From Pseudomonas azotoformans (GTDB taxonomy: Bacteria > Pseudomonadota > Gammaproteobacteria > Pseudomonadales > Pseudomonadaceae): a DNA stretch of 64,000 bases. The position numbers and the translations under genes were made by a program. Below, one piece after another: positions 8,899-17,862 of this stretch (the stretch's first letter is position 1; each line of letters starts with the position of its first letter). The stretch spans positions 5,440,501-5,504,500 of the forward strand of contig NZ_LT629702.1 of the NCBI RefSeq assembly GCF_900103345.1, read 5' to 3'. Under the pieces are notes generated by a model, which worked only from the letters and a program-made list of their open reading frames with translations, did not search any database and was not told the origin of the DNA.

Positions 8899-10164
8899 TT
8901 AGTTACTTTTCACCGCATAGTCCGGCTTCTTGTCATTGCCAGGAATGTACGGGCTCCACGGTTGTGCGCGGATCGGTTCCTGGGTCTGCCACACCACCGA
9001 GAACTGCCCATCGGCCTGGATCTCGCCGATCATCACCGGCTTGTGCAGGTGGTGGTTGGTCTTGTCCATGGTCAGAGTGAAGCCCGACGGCGCGGCGAAG
9101 GTCTGGCCGGCCAGGGCTTCGCGTACTTTGTCGACATCGGTGGACTTGGCTTTCTCGGCCGCCTGCGCCCACATGTGGATGCCCACGTAGGTGGCTTCCA
9201 TCGGGTCGTTGGTCACGGCTTTGTCCGCGCCCGGCAGGTTGTGTTGCTTGGCGTAGGCTTTCCAGTCGGCGACGAATTTCTGGTTGACCGGGTTCTCCAC
9301 CGACTGGAAGTAGTTCCAGGCCGCGAGGTTGCCCACCAGTGGCTTGGTGTCGATGCCGCGCAATTCTTCTTCGCCCACGGAGAACGCCACCACCGGTACA
9401 TCGGTAGCCTTCAAGCCCTGGTTGGCCAGCTCTTTGTAGAACGGCACGTTGGAGTCGCCGTTCACGGTGGAGATCACCGCGGTTTTGCCGCCGGCGGAGA
9501 ACTTCTTGATGTTGGCAACGATGGTCTGGTAGTCGCTGTGCCCGAACGGCGTGTAGACCTCTTCGATGTCTTTATCCGCGACGCCCTTGGAATGCAGGAA
9601 CGAGCGCAGGATCTTGTTGGTGGTGCGCGGGTACACGTAGTCGGTGCCGAGCAGGAAGAAGCGCTTGGCTGCGCCGCCTTCTTCGCTCATCAGGTACTCC
9701 ACCGCCGGGATCGCCTGCTGGTTGGGCGCCGCACCGGTGTAGAACACGTTCGGCGACATTTCTTCGCCTTCATATTGCACCGGGTAGAACAGCAGGCCAT
9801 TGAGTTCCTCGAACACCGGCAACACCGATTTGCGCGACACCGAGGTCCAGCAGCCGAACACCACGGCGACCTTGTCCTGGGTCAGCAACTGACGGCCTTT
9901 CTCGGCGAACAGCGGCCAGTTGGACGCCGGGTCGACCACCACCGGTTCGAGCATCTTGCCGTTCACGCCGCCCTTGGCGTTGATCTCGTCGATGGTCATC
10001 AGCGCCATGTCCTTGAGGGACGTTTCGGAAATGGCCATGGTCCCGGACAGCGAGTGCAGGATGCCGACCTTGATGGTCTCGGCGGCCTGGAGGGTCCAGC
10101 TCATGCCCATGGCGGCAATGGATGCCGACAGTGTGAAAGCCTTGATCAAGCTGCGACGCTTCAT
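8899..10164 (-). CDS. urtA: Urea ABC transporter substrate-binding protein UrtA
   Basis: Periplasmic urea receptor of the importer, 421 residues, first gene of the urt operon. The N-terminus MKRRSLIKAFTLSASIAAMG carries a twin-arginine-like export signal. The mature part begins ETIKVGILHSLSGTMAISET, the type I amide/urea-binding fold related to LivJ and AmiC, and includes VVFGCWTSVSRKSVLPVFEE and PVQYEGEEMSPNVFYTGAAP. The ATG at 10164 has a GGAGA site 8 bases upstream; the longer open frame to 10332 has no such support. A sigma-54 promoter and an NtrC-like site precede it, indicating induction under nitrogen limitation. Confidence 0.96.
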   Translation of the reverse strand: MKRRSLIKAFTLSASIAAMGMSWTLQAAETIKVGILHSLSGTMAISETSLKDMALMTIDEINAKGGVNGKMLEPVVVDPASNWPLFAEKGRQLLTQDKVAVVFGCWTSVSRKSVLPVFEELNGLLFYPVQYEGEEMSPNVFYTGAAPNQQAIPAVEYLMSEEGGAAKRFFLLGTDYVYPRTTNKILRSFLHSKGVADKDIEEVYTPFGHSDYQTIVANIKKFSAGGKTAVISTVNGDSNVPFYKELANQGLKATDVPVVAFSVGEEELRGIDTKPLVGNLAAWNYFQSVENPVNQKFVADWKAYAKQHNLPGADKAVTNDPMEATYVGIHMWAQAAEKAKSTDVDKVREALAGQTFAAPSGFTLTMDKTNHHLHKPVMIGEIQADGQFSVVWQTQEPIRAQPWSPYIPGNDKKPDYAVKSN

Positions 10165-10215
10165 GGTGCGATCTCCGTGTACCCAAGTGTTGTTGTTGGA
10201 CAGATGCAAGGGCGA

Positions 10216-10232
10216 TTGCAAAGGCTGTGCCC
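10216..10232 (-). promoter_or_regulatory. Sigma-54 promoter of urtABCDE
   Basis: Read on the minus strand the sequence is GGGCACAGCCTTTGCAA. It contains the invariant GG (10231-10230) and GC (10219-10218) separated by exactly 10 bases, and matches GGCAC-N5-TTGCA. Transcription should start near 10206, about 42 bases before the urtA ATG. The motif match is direct; the function is inferred. Confidence 0.8.
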
Positions 10233-10326
10233 GCTTTGACGCAAGCGCTGTCCAGGCCTGTATCCGGGCGGGCGCGGCCTGCAGGCCGCACTGAAACGGC
10301 GCCGCAGCAGCTGGGTGGTGCGGGGT

Positions 10327-10344
10327 GGGCATTGTTTTGGTGCG
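10327..10344. promoter_or_regulatory. NtrC-like enhancer site upstream of urtA
   Basis: GGCATTGTTTTGGTGC closely resembles the enteric NtrC site GCACTATTTTGGTGC. It lies about 130 bases upstream of the predicted sigma-54 start, the usual enhancer distance. It also lies about 85 bases before the divergent giant gene at 10427, so it might influence that gene too. Confidence 0.6.
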
Positions 10345-10426
10345 CGGCGCCGCTTAACTATTTAGCGCCCGGCGAATGGGGCGCGGGAGGATGGTGGGCA
10401 CTTCGATTCTGCCAGGAGCTGTTCAC

Positions 10427-13400
10427 ATGGACGACCAACCCACGCGCCCGCAACGCGCTGCACTTGCACGAGGCCACGCCAAACTGGGCAGGCTGACCCC
10501 GGCGTTCATCAGCACCGACGATCTGGTGCGCTACCTTCATGAACGCATCGCCCCACGGTTGAAGCTGGAACATGCCAGCGTGCTGCTGCAACGCTTGTCC
10601 GACGGCCTGTATCTGGCCAATGAACCGATTCCCGACCGGCCCACGGTGTTCAACTGGAACCTGCTGCTGGATGTCGATCCGGTCAGCCAGGACTTTATGG
10701 ACCCTGAAGGATTTCGAATTGTCGGTGGCTGGCATGCACACACGAACATGACCGATTGGGTCAAGCGAGAAAACCCCTCGTGGACGGCGGATGAAGTCAC
10801 CGCGTTCCAGGGGTTTTATTCCGAGCCGGACATCATCATCATTTTCCAGGACCGCCATCAATTCAAGGCCGTCTACCTGTCCGGTCCCGATGGCACGCTG
10901 CTTAAGTTCGAACCCGATGATTCCACCGCCGGCGCGGACTACGCCCGTTGGCTACGCAACCGCGGCGGCTTTGATTCGCCCCATGCCCACAGTGGCACCC
11001 TCTCGGGGTATTACCAGAAGCTGGCGTCGCTCGGGCGCTTGACCTTCCTGGCGTCTATTCCCGCCTGGGGCGATTCGGTAGGCGCGGTGCCCGCTGATTG
11101 GCAACCACGCAAACCCTTCAAGGCTCCAGCGCTGGCGTTGCCTTGCAGCCCGGTCTTCATGGACAAGCAGCAAGCGCTCTCCCATGCGTGGTCGCGCATC
11201 CAGCGCAGGCCAACCGCCAGGCAGCACGTATTGATCCTGCAGCGTGATGGCCACGAGCATTACCTGGCTGGGGAGCCAGAACGGGAGTCCTCTGTCGGCG
11301 GGCAACTGCCTTTACTGCCCGCAGGTTGCCACCTGCACGGCATCTACTTTCATTCCCGACCCCTGCCGGGCCTGTACCCTGATCAGGAAACCTGGCTGTT
11401 CAAGCACTTCGTCAGCCCCCTGGAGTTGGCGCAGCGCATCGCGCAATTTCGTCACTACAGCCGTGGTGCGCAGCCCACCCTCGGAGTGTCGCTGTACATC
11501 CGTATGCGCGATGAAGCAATCCTGCGTTATCGCTTCTCCGGCTCGGCCGCCGAATCCCGGTTGTTCACCCAGGCCGCCGACGGCACGGTAGATACCGATG
11601 AGCTCCAGTCCGAACTGCACTCGGGCGTGTTGCTGACGCGCGATTTTGTCCGGCAAGTGGCCAGGGCCGGTGAGTTGACGGTGGAGAAAACCAGCGCGTT
11701 GTGGGACCGCAGCGGTGTAGTGGACGACACGTGGACGCCTTATTCGCAGGTTGTCTTGCCGGCATTGAGCGCGGCATTTCTCACCGCCGACGATGCGGCG
11801 CTCCATGCCCACCGGCGCATCGGTCGACGCCGTGAGCAGGTGCTCGGCGGGCTGATCCTCAAGCGCGGCGATGGGCGCTTCGTGGTGACCGAGCCGCTGC
11901 CGGCCGGGCCACGCCCATTTGCCTTCGCCGGTGGTTACCCGCTGGACCGGCAGAAACAGCCGATCATTCTGCATCCCGACCACCATTTGCATGGGCGCTA
12001 CGCTTCGCGCACGGCGCTGTCGCTGACCGACCCGGCCCAGGCGATCGAGCGCAAGTGGACCCGCCAGGAAGCCGAGCTGTATGCGCAGATGTTCCTCGCA
12101 GACGACGTTGCCGATCTGTTGGCAACAGGACAAGTCGGCTACCTGTCGGGCACCGAGGACTGCCTGCTGGCCCTCGCCCCTTCGAACACCACCCTGGCGT
12201 GGCGCAAGCAATGGTCCAGCGAGACGGCGGGCATGCGCAGTGCAATCAACCAGCGCCTGGACGAGGGCAAGATCAAGCCTGCCGATGTCGTGCGTACCCT
12301 GGCCGAAGCGGGCACGCTGCGTATCGTGCTCGGCAATGCGTTGTGGGGGCCGGCCGGTTTCGTCGAGGTGGACTGGGGCCCCTGGGTGCGGGCGCTGACG
12401 TTCCAGCGCCCCGCGACCGTCAGCCACGGGCCGATCTTCGAAAGCGCCGATGCGGCCGCGCGCGAACGGCACCGACACGCCGCCCATTACTACGGTGACG
12501 ATCATGTCAGCCGTTATTTTGCGTTCGTCCTCAAGCATCGCCAGCGCGAAGAGTACGTCGCCAGTGAGCTGGTCCCGGTGACGCGGCAGTCGGCGCTGCT
12601 GTCCTTCACCCGGTTGTACGGCGGCGCACTGCCCGAGGGCTTCGACTGTCACAGCCTGTACTACAGCAAACCCTGGGTCGGCAACGGCACCCGTGGCTGG
12701 CTGCAACGGTTTTTCATCGAACCGGAAGACTTGAGCGAGGCGCTGTTTCAGGCTCGCGTCAATGCGTTGTTGTCGCCCCTCGGTGCGCCGGTGTACATCG
12801 CGGTGCCGGACGGTGCGCTGCTGCGTTATCAGTCGCCGTCCACCCAAGGCCTGTTCGAAACCAACAGCATCGGGGACAGCGCGGCGACGGTGCGCGCCAA
12901 GCTCAATGTCGGCACCCTGACGCTGTTGCAGTTTGTGCGCAATGTTGCGATTTCCGGTCGCCTGGAGGTCGTCCAGGCCAGCCCCTGCTGGGACCGCGAA
13001 GGCACGGTCACGGGGCTGTGGACGCCCTACGCGCAGTTGCTGCGGCGGCGCCTGAGCCCGGCGTTTGTGTCGATGGACGATGCCGCGCTGTACGTGCGTC
13101 GTCGTGTGCCGACGAACATCGAACACCCCTACGGCGGGCTGGTCCTGCGGCGCGAAGACGGTTGGTTTTTTGCCACCGAACCTTTGCGGGTCCCCGATGA
13201 CAGCTTCGACCTGAAATGGATCTTCCCCGACGAATTGGCCACCCGTGGCGAGCATCCGCCGCGCACGGTGCCGGTGGCCAGTTACTACGCAAGGCCGGCG
13301 CAGCAGTGGCCGTTCATTCTGTCGCCCGCGCAGTCGCAGGTGTACGACTCTATGTTTTCCACTCGTGCGCTGGCGCAGGTGTTCCTGACCGAGCGGGCGC

Positions 13401-14983
13401 GTATGCATCACTACTGGCTGGCCGCCGATGGCGCGGTGCTTCGTTTGAACGCGCGTCCCGAGGAAAAAGCGCCGCTGGTGACCACTGCTGACCTGGTGCC
13501 ACGCCCGCGCAATCACCATGACTGGCTCAACGGCCGGCTCGAACGCATGCTGCGCGAGGGCGAGTTGACGCCCACCGAGTACGTCAACCGCGTTGCCCAG
13601 ACCTTCGCCTTGCACGTGGTCAAAGGCAGCGCGCTGTGGGGCAGCCCAGGCCCGGTACGCGGCTGGCAACCCTTTGCGTCTGTGCCGTCGGCCGACGGGG
13701 CCTATGTGCAGGCGCACCAAGATCCGGCGTGCAGCCCGGTGCACGCCCAGGCCGATGACGCTGTGCGCTACGCCCATGAACTTGCTGGCACGAGGAGCGA
13801 ACTGCAGTTTGGCTACGTGCTGGAGTCGACCAGCACCGGGCATTTCATCGCCACGCTGCCGATCACTGACGCCGGCGCCAACCTGGCGCATCGACGGGTA
13901 TTCAGCGATGCCGGTTACCCTCATCGCTATGCCTTGGGCGGCCTGTATCTGTGTGCACCGCAGGTGTCCGAGGTGGTGCCGAGCGCGCCCGCACAGGCAG
14001 GCGACGGCGTCTATCAGGGGCTGTTTTGGCCGTCCCGGCTGATCGAGGCGATGTACCAGGTAACGACCACACAGGAACGCCCAGTCTTGCCTCTTTACCT
14101 GTCGTGCGCGGATGGGGCACTGCTGCGGTTCGTTGTGCGCGACCCACGGTTTATCGGGTATGGCGATGATGTGAAGCTGCGCCTGCGGCTGCTCAGCCCA
14201 CGTGACTTCATCCGGCGCATGGCGGCGGCCGGCGAGCTGCGGATCCTGGTGCCCAGCGAGCATTGGCCGGGGACCGGTATCGTCGGCGTAGACTGGCAGC
14301 CGGGGCGCTCCCGTGGGGTCGAACCGGCGGGCGACAACTACCGCGCATTGGGGCCGGTCCATGCGCATCAAGATGACGCGGCGGGGTTCGTCCACGCTCG
14401 CGCCGGGCGTTTCACGGGGCAACAGGCGATCAGCGCGTTGCTGGAGGGCGGCGGGGTGATGGGCAAGCATGTACCGGTGCTGGCGCTGCCGGACAATGGT
14501 TTCCCCTCGGCGACGGCTGCGCGATTATTTGTGACGGGGCCGTGGCCCGCAGGCTTGCAGGTGCGGGCGGCGCACCTTCTGTTCCATGCCGGGCTGGATC
14601 AGCCGCAGATGGGTGTCGAGCGCTTGTATGGCGAGTACTTCGTGAGCTTTCGTGAACTGGCGTACTACATTCATTCGCTCAAGCAGCAGGGCCTGGCGAT
14701 CAACGGGTTTTACCTCACGGCCCGGGACGGTGCCTTGCTCGGTTATGCGCCGCGCTTCGACCAGGCCGAGTACAACCTGCTGGCAACTACCGGTAAGTGG
14801 AGTGCCGAAGGTGGCTACACGACGTTCGCCCCGGACCCCTCACACGTAGTGGCCGAACTGGCGCGCACCGGCCGGTTGCGGGTACTGCACAGCGGTGAGT
14901 TCTGGACCCTGCGCGGCGCGCTGCGCATGGACCTGAAGCTGCCCGGCAGCCCCGGCGGTCGACCGTCCAGGGACGAGCTCTGA
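10427..14983 (+). CDS. Giant seven-module DUF4329/JAMM-like repeat protein B
   Basis: The 1,518-residue protein has no signal peptide or membrane segment, so it is probably cytoplasmic or exported by a dedicated system. Seven modules of about 205-225 residues begin their strand pair near residues 47, 264, 471, 696, 902, 1128 and 1335, in the same order as protein A. Module 1 retains a possible JAMM-type metal site: E48, H103 and H105 (GGWHAHTN), S132 and D135 (YSEPDI). Modules 2-7 replace the HxH with HGIYF, HGRYAS, HSLYYS and similar. The downstream half of each module ends in DGALLRY and a RAGELRILVPSEHW-like linker. The start is the ATG at 10427 with AGGAG 8 bases upstream; an earlier in-frame ATG at 10376 lacks a site. 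It is divergent from urtA. DUF4329 domains are known at the ends of Rhs-type proteins, but the role here is unknown. Confidence 0.85.
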   Translation: MDDQPTRPQRAALARGHAKLGRLTPAFISTDDLVRYLHERIAPRLKLEHASVLLQRLSDGLYLANEPIPDRPTVFNWNLLLDVDPVSQDFMDPEGFRIVGGWHAHTNMTDWVKRENPSWTADEVTAFQGFYSEPDIIIIFQDRHQFKAVYLSGPDGTLLKFEPDDSTAGADYARWLRNRGGFDSPHAHSGTLSGYYQKLASLGRLTFLASIPAWGDSVGAVPADWQPRKPFKAPALALPCSPVFMDKQQALSHAWSRIQRRPTARQHVLILQRDGHEHYLAGEPERESSVGGQLPLLPAGCHLHGIYFHSRPLPGLYPDQETWLFKHFVSPLELAQRIAQFRHYSRGAQPTLGVSLYIRMRDEAILRYRFSGSAAESRLFTQAADGTVDTDELQSELHSGVLLTRDFVRQVARAGELTVEKTSALWDRSGVVDDTWTPYSQVVLPALSAAFLTADDAALHAHRRIGRRREQVLGGLILKRGDGRFVVTEPLPAGPRPFAFAGGYPLDRQKQPIILHPDHHLHGRYASRTALSLTDPAQAIERKWTRQEAELYAQMFLADDVADLLATGQVGYLSGTEDCLLALAPSNTTLAWRKQWSSETAGMRSAINQRLDEGKIKPADVVRTLAEAGTLRIVLGNALWGPAGFVEVDWGPWVRALTFQRPATVSHGPIFESADAAARERHRHAAHYYGDDHVSRYFAFVLKHRQREEYVASELVPVTRQSALLSFTRLYGGALPEGFDCHSLYYSKPWVGNGTRGWLQRFFIEPEDLSEALFQARVNALLSPLGAPVYIAVPDGALLRYQSPSTQGLFETNSIGDSAATVRAKLNVGTLTLLQFVRNVAISGRLEVVQASPCWDREGTVTGLWTPYAQLLRRRLSPAFVSMDDAALYVRRRVPTNIEHPYGGLVLRREDGWFFATEPLRVPDDSFDLKWIFPDELATRGEHPPRTVPVASYYARPAQQWPFILSPAQSQVYDSMFSTRALAQVFLTERARMHHYWLAADGAVLRLNARPEEKAPLVTTADLVPRPRNHHDWLNGRLERMLREGELTPTEYVNRVAQTFALHVVKGSALWGSPGPVRGWQPFASVPSADGAYVQAHQDPACSPVHAQADDAVRYAHELAGTRSELQFGYVLESTSTGHFIATLPITDAGANLAHRRVFSDAGYPHRYALGGLYLCAPQVSEVVPSAPAQAGDGVYQGLFWPSRLIEAMYQVTTTQERPVLPLYLSCADGALLRFVVRDPRFIGYGDDVKLRLRLLSPRDFIRRMAAAGELRILVPSEHWPGTGIVGVDWQPGRSRGVEPAGDNYRALGPVHAHQDDAAGFVHARAGRFTGQQAISALLEGGGVMGKHVPVLALPDNGFPSATAARLFVTGPWPAGLQVRAAHLLFHAGLDQPQMGVERLYGEYFVSFRELAYYIHSLKQQGLAINGFYLTARDGALLGYAPRFDQAEYNLLATTGKWSAEGGYTTFAPDPSHVVAELARTGRLRVLHSGEFWTLRGALRMDLKLPGSPGGRPSRDEL

Positions 14984-14988
14984 GGCGG

Positions 14989-15999
14989 TCAGCGCCGGCG
15001 CATCAAACCGATGAAGAACAATCCGCCAATCGCCGCCGTGGCCACGCCGATGGGCAGGTCCTCAGGGGCGATGAGGGTGCGTGCGGCCACGTCGACCCAC
15101 ACCAGGAACAGGCTGCCCAGCAGCGCGCACACCGGCAGCAGGTGGCGATGCTCGGCACCGACAAGACGTCGGGCAATGTGCGGCACCATCAGCCCGACAA
15201 AGCCGATGGAGCCGCTGATGGAGACCAGCACACCGGTCATCAATGAGGCCACCAGGAACACCTTCAGCCGCACGGTGCGGGCGTTCAGGCCGAGGGTCAC
15301 GGCGGTCTGCTCGCCGGCCATCAGCGCGTTCAACGGGCGTGCCATGCCCAGCAGCACCAATAGACCCAGCACTACCGTCAGCGCGGGAATCGCCAGCAGC
15401 TCCCAGCGCGCCAGGCCGAGGCCGCCGAGCATCCAGAACATCACCGCCGAGGCGGCGCGGTGGTCGCCCATGAACAGCAGCAGATTGGCCGCCGCCATCA
15501 TCACAAACGACACCGCCACACCGCACAGCAACAGGCGATCACTCTCCAGCCGGCCGTTGCGACTGGCCACGGCCAACACCACCAGCATGCTCGCCAATGC
15601 TCCGATAAACGCGGCGATGGGCAAGGTCAGCAGACCGATCACTTCGCCCACATGCAGCACCACGATCACCGCGCCCAGGGTGGCGCCGGACGTGACGCCG
15701 AGCAGGTGCGGATCGGCCAGCGGGTTGCGCGTGACCGCCTGCAACACCGCGCCGATCAACGCCAGCCCGGCGCCCACCAACGCGCCGAGCAGCATGCGCG
15801 GCACGCGGATCAGCCACACGATATGTTCCTGCCCGGCCGGCCAACTCACGTCGCCGATGCCGAGCGCCTTGTACAGCAGGATTCGCCACACTACGTCCAC
15901 CGGCACACGTGCCGGGCCGAAGCCCAGCGAGAGCACGCAGGAGACCAGCAGCACCGCGCCAAGCGCGGCGAGCAGCAGCCCATAGCGACGGGTGATCAT
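14989..15999 (-). CDS. FecCD-family ABC transporter permease (metal-chelate importer)
   Basis: Inner-membrane permease of a BtuC/FhuB/FecCD-type importer, 336 residues. The family motifs are seen: VPRMLLGALVGAGLALIGAV with ALIGAVLQAVTRNPLADPHL, the GVTSGATLGAV stretch, and the C-terminal GSIGFVGLMVPHIARRLVGA that contacts the ATPase. About ten membrane segments are expected. The ATG at 15999 overlaps the binding-protein stop (ATGA). It is the last gene of the unit receptor-ATPase-binding protein-permease. The substrate is inferred from the Zur-like operator upstream of the receptor: zinc, perhaps as a chelate; iron or corrinoid remain possible. Confidence 0.9.
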   Translation of the reverse strand: MITRRYGLLLAALGAVLLVSCVLSLGFGPARVPVDVVWRILLYKALGIGDVSWPAGQEHIVWLIRVPRMLLGALVGAGLALIGAVLQAVTRNPLADPHLLGVTSGATLGAVIVVLHVGEVIGLLTLPIAAFIGALASMLVVLAVASRNGRLESDRLLLCGVAVSFVMMAAANLLLFMGDHRAASAVMFWMLGGLGLARWELLAIPALTVVLGLLVLLGMARPLNALMAGEQTAVTLGLNARTVRLKVFLVASLMTGVLVSISGSIGFVGLMVPHIARRLVGAEHRHLLPVCALLGSLFLVWVDVAARTLIAPEDLPIGVATAAIGGLFFIGLMRRR

Positions 16000-16943
16000 T
16001 CGCCGTGGAACCCCTTGGCCAGGGTTTCCACCGCCAACACGTTGTCGATACCCGGCGTGGCCTGCACGTAAGGGATCACGATAAAGCGCTGGTTGCGGAT
16101 CGCATCCACCGCTTGCAGCGCCGGGTTGTTGAGCAGGAATTGCTCTTTCTGTTCGGCCGTGACTTCGCTGTAGTCGACGATCACGATTACCTGCGGGTTG
16201 CGCTCCACCACGGTCTCCCAGTTGACGCGGGTCCAACTGGCCTCAATGTCATCGAGAATGTTGCGCCCGCCCGCCGCGTCGATCAGCGCCTGGGGCATGC
16301 CCAGGCGGCCGGAGGTCATGGCGCGGTCTTCACCGCTGTCGTAGAGAAACACCCGGGGCTTGTCGGCGGGCAGGTCTTGACGCACCGCGGCGACCTGTGC
16401 CTGCATCTGTGCGATCAAGGCATTGGCGCGGTCCTGCACATCGAAGATCTTGCCCAGGTTGCGCAGGTCGTTATAGGTGTCTTCCAGGGTCGCAGCCGGG
16501 CGCTTCATCACGAAGGCGCAAGATTCGGTCAGCTCATACACGTTGATGCCCAAGGGTTGCAGGGTGCTCGGCGTGAGATCGCCGCCCACACGCATGCCGT
16601 AGTCCCAGCCGGCGAAGAAGAAATCCACGTTGGCGTTGAGCAGGGTTTCCACCGACGGGTACTTGCTCGCCAGCTCCGGCAGGCCGTCGAGCAACCCGGC
16701 CATTTCCGGCGTGACCGACTTCCAGCCAGTGACGCCGCTGTAACCGGCCATGCTCGGCTTGAGGCCGAGGGCGAGCATCATCTGGGTCATGTTGATGTCG
16801 TGGCTCACCGCATGTTTCGGCGCTTCCTGGAAGGTCACGTCGCGGTTGCAACTCTTGATGGTAACCGGGTAGTGGGTCGCTGCGGCGAGTGCCGCGGCGG
16901 CATTGAACAGCAAGGTAACGGCAAGCAGCGAACGCAGGATCAT
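15996..16943 (-). CDS. Periplasmic metal-chelate-binding protein (BtuF/FecB-like)
   Basis: Class III periplasmic binding protein, 315 residues, with a Sec signal (ending about AAALAAATHYP). The mature protein has the two-lobe pattern of the family: PKHAVSHDINMTQMMLALGL in lobe one, NVDFFFAGWDYGMRVGGDLT, a connecting helix (EDTYNDLRNLGKIFDVQDRA) and a second lobe with VNWETVVERNPQVIVIVDYS. Two conserved-looking Cys residues (SCNRDVTF and LTESCAF) could pair. The ATG at 16943 overlaps the ATPase stop by four bases. It delivers the substrate released by the outer-membrane receptor to the permease downstream. Confidence 0.88.
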   Translation of the reverse strand: MILRSLLAVTLLFNAAAALAAATHYPVTIKSCNRDVTFQEAPKHAVSHDINMTQMMLALGLKPSMAGYSGVTGWKSVTPEMAGLLDGLPELASKYPSVETLLNANVDFFFAGWDYGMRVGGDLTPSTLQPLGINVYELTESCAFVMKRPAATLEDTYNDLRNLGKIFDVQDRANALIAQMQAQVAAVRQDLPADKPRVFLYDSGEDRAMTSGRLGMPQALIDAAGGRNILDDIEASWTRVNWETVVERNPQVIVIVDYSEVTAEQKEQFLLNNPALQAVDAIRNQRFIVIPYVQATPGIDNVLAVETLAKGFHGE

Positions 16944-17722
16944 GGTTGGGTTATCCAGGTGATTCGGGGGTAGCCGGACAGCGGGTGGGTATCGATCAAC
17001 GCCTCGACGCCAAATACATCGCGCAGCAGTTCGCGGGTCAGCACCTCATGGGGCGTGCCGCTGGCGACGATGCGCCCGTGGTTGATCACGTACAGGCGAT
17101 CGCAGAAGGCAGCGGCCAGGTTGAGGTCGTGAATGCTCGCCAGGGTGCCGATGTGCAGGCGCTTGACCAGGCGCAACAGCTCCAACTGGTAGCGCGGGTC
17201 GAGGTGATTGGTCGGCTCGTCGAGGATCAGCAATTGCGGTTGCTGGGCCAGGGCACGGGCCAGGATCACACGTTGTTTTTCGCCGCCGGAGAGGGTGGCG
17301 AAAGCGTGATCCTCGAAGCCTTGCATGCCGACGGATGCCAGCACCTGCTGGATCAACTGCCGGTCGTGCAGCGTGTCGCCGTCGAACAGGCCCTTGTGCG
17401 GCGTACGGCCCATGGCGACCACTTCATCGACGCGCAGGCCGAAGGCATCCGGGAACTCTTGCAACACCACGGCGATGCGTTGCGCGCACCACTTCGAACT
17501 CTGTTGCCACACGTTCTGATGGTCGAGTAACACGTCGCCCTGCGCCGGTTTGCTGAACCGGTAGGCGCAGCGCAACAGGCTGGTCTTGCCACTGCCGTTA
17601 GGTCCGATCAGGCCGACGAACTCTCCCGCACCGACCTGCAGGCTGGCGTCACGCAGCTGGAACCGGTGATGGCAGTGGCTGGTTGGGGACCAGTTGAGGT
17701 CGGTGAGGGTTAGCGAAGTCAT
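16940..17722 (-). CDS. ABC transporter ATPase, FecE/BtuD-like
   Basis: ATPase of the metal-chelate importer, 260 residues. Walker A is GPNGSGKTS, the signature is LSGGEKQRVILARAL, Walker B is LLILDEPTNHLD, and the H-loop is ASIHDLNLAA. This FecE/FhuC-type arrangement is specific for siderophore, haem and corrinoid importers. The ATG at 17722 follows a GAGAG-like site; the frame continues open upstream but crosses the REP pair and the receptor gene. The order receptor, ATPase, binding protein, permease with four-base overlaps between the last three suggests one transcript. Confidence 0.92.
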   Translation of the reverse strand: MTSLTLTDLNWSPTSHCHHRFQLRDASLQVGAGEFVGLIGPNGSGKTSLLRCAYRFSKPAQGDVLLDHQNVWQQSSKWCAQRIAVVLQEFPDAFGLRVDEVVAMGRTPHKGLFDGDTLHDRQLIQQVLASVGMQGFEDHAFATLSGGEKQRVILARALAQQPQLLILDEPTNHLDPRYQLELLRLVKRLHIGTLASIHDLNLAAAFCDRLYVINHGRIVASGTPHEVLTRELLRDVFGVEALIDTHPLSGYPRITWITQP

Positions 17723-17751
17723 CAATACTCTCAGGTCAAACCAGGTCCAAA

Positions 17752-17841
17752 TGTGGGAGCGGGCTTGCTCGCGAATGCGGTGGATCAGTGACAGATGCAT
17801 TGGCTGACACACTGCATTCGCGAGCAAGCCCGCTCCCACAC
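17752..17841. repeat. REP pair (GTGGGAGCGGGCTTGCTCGCG family)
   Basis: Inverted REP copies (TGTGGGAGCGGGCTTGCTCG and complement) with a spacer of about 35 bases lie between the TonB receptor gene and the ATPase gene of the same likely operon. The same family is at 25287-25376. Confidence 0.9.
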
Positions 17842-17862
17842 TTTTGGCCGGTGTTGTATCAG

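Noticed and set aside
10345..10426. A second sigma-54 promoter in front of giant B (GGGCACTTCGATTCTGCC)
   Set aside because: The GG-to-GC spacing is 12, not 10, so it does not meet the invariant rule.
11312..14470. Open frame of about 1,050 codons antisense to giant B
   Set aside because: It is an antiphase reading of the GC-rich repeat gene, with Arg/Gln/His-rich composition, no family motifs and no ribosome site.
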